Assembly: GCA_049700195.1 (NCBI GenBank)
Contig: JBNAVY010000064.1
Coordinates: 1 to 9,096 of the forward strand
From: JBNAVY01 sp049700195
GTDB taxonomy: Bacteria; Bacillota; Thermoanaerobacteria; Thermoanaerobacterales; Thermoanaerobacteraceae
Length of the DNA: 9,096 nucleotides
Direction of reading: 5' to 3'
Part shown: positions 5,904 to 9,096 of the stretch, one piece after another
Position numbering within the stretch: the stretch's first letter is position 1
How the letters are laid out: every line of letters begins with the position of its first letter
Program-made: the position numbers and the translations under genes
The notes under the pieces: model-generated
Seen by the model: only the letters and a program-made list of their open reading frames with translations
What the model was told of the DNA's origin: nothing
Databases searched by the model: none

Positions 5904-6488
5904 TTATTTTTCTTCTATAGTTATATTCTTTAAAGGAATATTATAGAATGTACTTATAGCTTTTTTTATGTCTTCATAATTTATAAAAGAAATTTTATCT
6001 TTTGATGTATCTATATTAACTTTATTTATGTTATCAGTATTTTTAGAACTATATTTTGCATTTTTAAAAGATAAAATTAATTTTTTTATTTTTCCAAAAT
6101 CCTTGCTTTTGATATCTTCTACGATATCTATATTTACAACAATATTTTCTATATTATAAAAATTTAAAAGTTTATTCTGAATTTGCTCTGAAAGTCTTTT
6201 TTTATATTCTTCGGATATCATTACATTGCGTTCTTTTTCCGCTTGTTTAGATAAAGAATTTATATCAATATTATTAAGACTATAACTTGTTTTAAATACC
6301 ATTGCATCAAAGTTTATCCCTCCTTTAACAAAACTTATCACTGGATTTATAATAGCAACCATTATTACAAGACCTATTACTACTTTTGCATATTTTTTTA
6401 AACTTGAATCAGGAATAAGCAATTCCAGAACAATATATAAAATTGAAATATAAGAAATTTGAATAACCCAGTTTTTTAAAAATTCCAT
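5904..6488 (-). CDS. spoIIIAF: Stage III sporulation protein AF
   Basis: Inner part of the SpoIIIA channel complex in the mother-cell membrane. The 194-residue protein has two membrane segments (about 7-25 and 36-55, with YAKVVIGLVIMVAIINPVISF typical of the family). An extracellular domain of about 130 residues follows and, in the family, adopts a ring-building fold. Visible parts include VMISEEYKKRLSEQIQNKLLNFYNIENI and, at the end, IKKAISTFYNIPLKNITIEE, comparable to the C-terminal strand regions of SpoIIIAG and AH. The ATG at 6488 lies 7 bases after the spoIIIAE stop. The GAGGTAGGG stretch that spans that stop serves as the ribosome site, so translation of AE and AF is probably coupled. 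Confidence 0.93.
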   Translation of the reverse strand: MEFLKNWVIQISYISILYIVLELLIPDSSLKKYAKVVIGLVIMVAIINPVISFVKGGINFDAMVFKTSYSLNNIDINSLSKQAEKERNVMISEEYKKRLSEQIQNKLLNFYNIENIVVNIDIVEDIKSKDFGKIKKLILSFKNAKYSSKNTDNINKVNIDTSKDKISFINYEDIKKAISTFYNIPLKNITIEEK

Positions 6489-6495
6489 ATTATCC

Positions 6496-7662
6496 CTACC
6501 TCATCATAACACTTATACTCGCAACCCCAATTAAAGCTGTAATAGAAAAAAACATCATTACAGAAACAGAAACTAAAACAGCAAAAACATAGGTGATAGA
6601 TATAGATATATCACTTAAAAGATTAACTATTTTTTTATCTGATATTGGTTCAATAACAGCAGCAGCAAATTTATATACTAAAATCATAGAAAAAAGTTTT
6701 ATTAAAGGCATTGTTATAATTACAAGTATTGCCGCTAATCCAAATATCCCAACTGCTCCTTTAATTAGTAAGGATGCACTTATTATTGCATCTATACTAT
6801 CAGACAATATACCTCCTACTACTGGCAAAAATGCTCCTACACTATATTTTGCAGTTCTTGAAATCACTCCATCTGTTATAGAGGATGATAAGCCTTGAAT
6901 AGTAACTACTCCTAAAAAAATACTTAATAATATTGATATTGAACTGGTAGTAATAGTCTTCATAAAGTCTCCTAATTTATTCAAACTTATTTTATCAGAC
7001 AAGTTGCTTACTACTTTAATTGCAGTCATAAATAAAATTACTGGCAAAACAAAATCCTTCATTGCTTTAGCTATAAATTCAACAGTAATAATAATTGCAG
7101 GCTGAAAAAAAGAAGCTGATGCTAATGCCCCTACAGAAACAAGCATAGTTATCAAGACCGGAAGCATTGCCTGCATAAAATTCACCATGTTGTCTATAGC
7201 TTCTTTCCCAATATTAAGGGCACTTAAAAAACTTCTAATCGCAAAAACTATTATTATCATATATACAGCCATAAAAGATATTTCAGAAATACTTTTTTCT
7301 TCAAAAGCTCCTTGTAAATTAGTTAGGATAGCACTTAATACAGCTAAAATTAATAATTGTATTAATAGTTTCATAGAAGAATATATTTCACTGAAAATAA
7401 GTTGTAAAATCCTGTTTATTACCATTTGAATATTTATATTTTCTTTACCCTTTATTATGTTAAATATGTATGTTTTAAGATCTATATTAGAAATAATTTC
7501 ACCATTTTTATTATTTAACTCTTTTATAAAACTATCAATTTCTGAAGTATTTACTCTTCCAACTTTTTCTTGTATTTCACTCTCAAAATCATATGCAAAT
7601 GCAGTACTAAAATGAAATATTATTAATATAAAAAACATAATTTTAACTACTTTTTTCTTCAA
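6496..7662 (-). CDS. spoIIIAE: Stage III sporulation protein AE
   Basis: Large polytopic membrane protein of the SpoIIIA complex, thought to form the membrane core of the channel. After the signal-like N-terminus (MKKKVVK, hydrophobic core, STAFA) comes a polar region to about 85. Seven or so hydrophobic segments follow, including LLIQLLILAVLSAILTNL, a segment ending near IRSFLSALNIGKEAIDNMVNFMQAMLPVLITM, and later GAFLPVVGGILSDSIDAI and FSMILVYKFAAAVIEPISD. All are characteristic of SpoIIIAE. I start at the TTG at 7662, 6 bases after GAGGTG (7674-7669), because this gives a classic MKKK signal peptide. A GTG at 7671 lies in the same frame but would sit inside that ribosome site. The length is 388 aa, close to the family norm. 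It starts 10 bases after spoIIIAD. Confidence 0.95.
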   Translation of the reverse strand: MKKKVVKIMFFILIIFHFSTAFAYDFESEIQEKVGRVNTSEIDSFIKELNNKNGEIISNIDLKTYIFNIIKGKENINIQMVINRILQLIFSEIYSSMKLLIQLLILAVLSAILTNLQGAFEEKSISEISFMAVYMIIIVFAIRSFLSALNIGKEAIDNMVNFMQAMLPVLITMLVSVGALASASFFQPAIIITVEFIAKAMKDFVLPVILFMTAIKVVSNLSDKISLNKLGDFMKTITTSSISILLSIFLGVVTIQGLSSSITDGVISRTAKYSVGAFLPVVGGILSDSIDAIISASLLIKGAVGIFGLAAILVIITMPLIKLFSMILVYKFAAAVIEPISDKKIVNLLSDISISITYVFAVLVSVSVMMFFSITALIGVASISVMMR

Positions 7663-7674
7663 GTTATACACCTC
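7663..7674 (-). promoter_or_regulatory. Ribosome binding site that sets a TTG start for spoIIIAE
   Basis: GAGGTG (7674-7669) overlaps the TGA stop codon of spoIIIAD and lies 6 bases before TTG (7662-7660). The in-frame GTG at 7671-7669 is part of the site itself and has nothing suitable upstream, so the rarer TTG is the better start. Confidence 0.6.
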
Positions 7675-8059
7675 ACGGCATTATAGAAACAATTGTTTCC
7701 ATAAGTGCAATTATTATAGGTATAGATAGAAATATTATCATTATTTTACCTGCTAATTCTATTTTTGAAGCTAAACTTTTCTCATTTGCATCAATACAAA
7801 GTTGTGATCCAAATTCTGTAATATATGCTATTCCAATTATTTTTAAAGTAGTAGTAAAATACACATTATCAATACCACTTTTTTTTGCTAATATATTTAA
7901 AACTTCTATTACTGAACTTAGCTTAGGTATCATAATTAAAAAAATAATTATACCTGTTGTTAGACTTAAAACAACAGCAATTTCAGGACTTGTTTCTCTT
8001 AATATGGTAAGAATTATCATTACTATAATTCCTATTATTACTATTTGAAATATTTCCAT
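7673..8059 (-). CDS. spoIIIAD: Stage III sporulation protein AD
   Basis: Small polytopic membrane protein of the SpoIIIA channel, related to SpoIIIAC in its membrane hairpin. The 128 residues contain hydrophobic segments at about 3-20, 27-47 and 105-126, with a weaker one near 70-82. The conserved family stretch falls between them: KIIGIAYITEFGSQLCIDANEKSLASKIELAGK at 73-105, containing the E, D and AGK residues typical of SpoIIIAD. The ATG at 8059 is used; the AGGTG that includes the last bases of the spoIIIAC stop codon is the ribosome site. The gap to spoIIIAC is 8 bases. The stop codon overlaps the spoIIIAE ribosome site. Confidence 0.95.
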   Translation of the reverse strand: MEIFQIVIIGIIVMIILTILRETSPEIAVVLSLTTGIIIFLIMIPKLSSVIEVLNILAKKSGIDNVYFTTTLKIIGIAYITEFGSQLCIDANEKSLASKIELAGKIMIIFLSIPIIIALMETIVSIMP

Positions 8060-8067
8060 ATTATCAC

Positions 8068-8265
8068 CTAATATAACTGAAAAATAGTTTTTATAGCATT
8101 AAACAAATTACTTATCATATTTATAACCATCATTAAAACTACTACAATGCCAGCTAAAGTAACCATCATTGCCTGTTCTTCTCTTCCAGAGCGTATTAAA
8201 ACTTGATTTAAAACAGTAACAATAATGCCGATAGCTGCTATTTTAAAAATAATGTCTATATTCAC
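8068..8265 (-). CDS. spoIIIAC: Stage III sporulation protein AC
   Basis: Very small membrane protein of the SpoIIIA complex. The product is 65 residues (MNIDIIFKIAAIGIIV...), close to the usual 65-68, with two membrane segments at about 5-22 and 34-52 separated by a short polar turn (RSGREEQA). A final amphipathic helix, NLFNAIKTIFQLY, ends it. The start is the GTG at 8265, 5 bases after an excellent AGAAGGAGGT. A longer frame beginning with TTG at 8283 would translate the ribosome site itself (encoding MRRRFT) and is rejected. Unlike its neighbours it is preceded by a 65-base gap holding two palindromes (8290-8312). Confidence 0.94.
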   Translation of the reverse strand: MNIDIIFKIAAIGIIVTVLNQVLIRSGREEQAMMVTLAGIVVVLMMVINMISNLFNAIKTIFQLY

Positions 8266-8289
8266 GGTAAACCTCCTTCTCAAAATAGT

Positions 8290-8312
8290 AATATTTAAAT
8301 ATTGTCAGACAA
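8290..8312. repeat. Two overlapping palindromes in the spoIIIAB-spoIIIAC gap
   Basis: AATATTTAAATATT (8290-8303) is a perfect 14-base palindrome. It overlaps TTGTCAGACAA (8302-8312), whose 5-base arms flank a central base. They fill the only sizeable gap inside the operon (8266-8330). They may be an operator, an mRNA stem or simply AT-rich chance. On the minus strand TTGTCT (8312-8307) and TACTAT (8290-8285), 16 bases apart, weakly resemble a sigma-A promoter. Confidence 0.35.
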
Positions 8313-8330
8313 AATTTTAACCTGTTATCG

Positions 8331-8846
8331 CTAAAGTAGCAGTATGACAATACCTAAACCAGTCAAAAATCCAATGTTTTTATATAGCTTTTCGTTTTTT
8401 TCTCCTTCTTTCTCAGCGTTATCTAATTGATGTTTAAGTTTTTCTAAAACTAAGTTAAAATTTTTTTCTTGATTATATAGATCTGTATTTCCTAAACTAT
8501 GTCCAAAAGTTATTAGGACTTCTTTATCACTCTTTTTAAGATAATCTAAGTTGCACTTCTCAATAGACTTTTTCCATGCTTCACCAGCAGTATAACCTTC
8601 ATTTAAATTAAGTAAATAAACCGTTTGTTTGAATATATCTTTTATCATGTAATCTGAAGTTTTTAATACATGTTCTAAGACTTCATTTATTGGAGCTCTT
8701 GAATAAACTAATTCAATTTTAAATAAATTTATACTGTTAATTAATGATTTTAATACCTGTTTTCGCATTTTATATTTTAATGAATATAAGTATCCTATTA
8801 TACTCGAAGAAACTAAAATAAGAATTATACCAGTTATTTTAATCAT
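8331..8846 (-). CDS. spoIIIAB: Stage III sporulation protein AB
   Basis: Membrane-anchored cytoplasmic protein of the SpoIIIA complex. The family resembles the cytoplasmic domains of the GspF-type secretion platform and is thought to work with the SpoIIIAA ATPase. The 171 residues have an N-terminal membrane segment (about 4-22), a helical soluble domain with the family signature ELVYSRAPINEVLEH (45-59) and GHSLGNTDLYNQEKNF (115-130), then a long charged helix. A C-terminal membrane segment, FLTGLGIVILLL, ends it. The ATG at 8846 overlaps the spoIIIAA stop by 4 bases (ATGA), 9 bases after GGAGG, so the two are translationally coupled. The length is typical. Confidence 0.96.
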   Translation of the reverse strand: MIKITGIILILVSSSIIGYLYSLKYKMRKQVLKSLINSINLFKIELVYSRAPINEVLEHVLKTSDYMIKDIFKQTVYLLNLNEGYTAGEAWKKSIEKCNLDYLKKSDKEVLITFGHSLGNTDLYNQEKNFNLVLEKLKHQLDNAEKEGEKNEKLYKNIGFLTGLGIVILLL

Positions 8847-9096
8847 GTAAAATTTCCTCCTTTTTTAGGACCTTTAAAAATAGTGTGAAAATCTTTATCA
8901 AGTATCTCTTCTACTGTGCCTGCACCTAATTTGTTGCTTAAAATTATATATCTATCAAATGTATTAGATGATATGATATCTTTTATATCATTTTTTTGAA
9001 GCACATCTTGGAGGTTTTTACCATGTATTGTTGAAATAACACTTATTCCAGCATTTAAAGCCTCATATATGGCTTTTATATCTGATTGCTTACCTA
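8843..9096 (-). CDS. spoIIIAA: Stage III sporulation protein AA, C-terminal end (partial at window edge)
   Basis: Cytoplasmic secretion-type ATPase that powers or gates the SpoIIIA channel. Only the last 83 residues are visible; the frame continues past base 9096 without a start, so the gene is cut by the window and not broken. The visible part reads KQSDIKAIYEALNAGISVISTIHGKN, followed by a region ending FDRYIILSNKLGAGTVEEIL. This matches the C-terminal part of SpoIIIAA, including the STIHG segment after the Walker B region. The Walker A motif would lie outside the window. The final codons (GPKKGG) encode the GGAGG ribosome site of spoIIIAB, and the TGA stop overlaps the spoIIIAB ATG. The operon promoter, sigma-E dependent in Bacillus, should lie upstream of this gene, outside the window. 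Confidence 0.92.
   Translation of the reverse strand, partial: GKQSDIKAIYEALNAGISVISTIHGKNLQDVLQKNDIKDIISSNTFDRYIILSNKLGAGTVEEILDKDFHTIFKGPKKGGNFT

Noticed and set aside
5624..7429. Plus-strand open frames of 80-101 codons opposite spoIIIAG, spoIIIAF and spoIIIAE
   Set aside because: They are complements of membrane-protein codons; no start signals or domains.
7663..7671. GTG start for spoIIIAE at 7671
   Set aside because: It sits inside the ribosome site; the TTG at 7662 is correctly spaced and gives a regular signal peptide.
8266..8283. N-terminal extension of spoIIIAC from a TTG at 8283
   Set aside because: It would translate the AGAAGGAGGT ribosome site; the GTG at 8265 gives the normal family length.
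1..9096. Mobile elements, CRISPR arrays, tRNA or phage genes
   Set aside because: No transposase, direct-repeat array, tRNA-like cloverleaf or integrase was seen; this is a conserved chromosomal housekeeping and sporulation region.

Overview
The window is AT-rich, with poly-A/T runs, strong Shine-Dalgarno sites and every gene on the minus strand. It carries an almost complete spoIIIA sporulation operon, so the source is an endospore-forming low-GC Firmicute. Gene order and sequence point to class Clostridia. I cannot name a genus from sequence alone.

Layout in transcription order (high to low coordinates). (1) 9096-4741: the spoIIIA operon. It holds the C-terminal end of spoIIIAA (cut by the window edge) followed by complete spoIIIAB, AC, AD, AE, AF, AG and AH. 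The genes are packed with 4-base overlaps to 18-base gaps, except for a 65-base gap between AB and AC. The products form the mother-cell side of the channel that links mother cell and forespore during engulfment. (2) 4740-4192: a one-gene unit, an Asp23/DUF322 protein (YqhY type), with its own probable promoter and a stem-loop after it. The accB/accC genes that sit here in Bacillus are absent. (3) 4095-570: nusB-folD-xseA-xseB-ispA, in which every adjacent pair overlaps (14, 20, 23 and 8 bases), so these genes are probably translationally coupled. They cover transcription antitermination, one-carbon folate metabolism, exonuclease VII and farnesyl diphosphate synthesis. (4) 569-442: an AT-rich spacer with small hairpins and a clear sigma-A type promoter. 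(5) 441-1: a non-coding stretch of roughly 50% G+C, far richer than its surroundings and full of potential helices.

The most interesting element is that last block. Its position just downstream of ispA on the same strand, its size, GC content, structure and lack of an ORF all fit the OLE (ornate, large, extremophilic) RNA, a rare and highly structured bacterial RNA of about 600 nt. About 440 nt of it is visible and its 3' end lies beyond base 1. In known OLE loci the gene for its membrane partner OapA and then dxs follow, so these are expected just outside the window.

Other points worth a look are a glutamine-to-glutamate change in the FolD active-site motif, two mutually exclusive helices inside the OLE RNA, and a dedicated promoter in front of it. 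Several start codons were moved from the longest-ORF position to the one set by the Shine-Dalgarno site (ispA, xseB, xseA, spoIIIAE, spoIIIAC).
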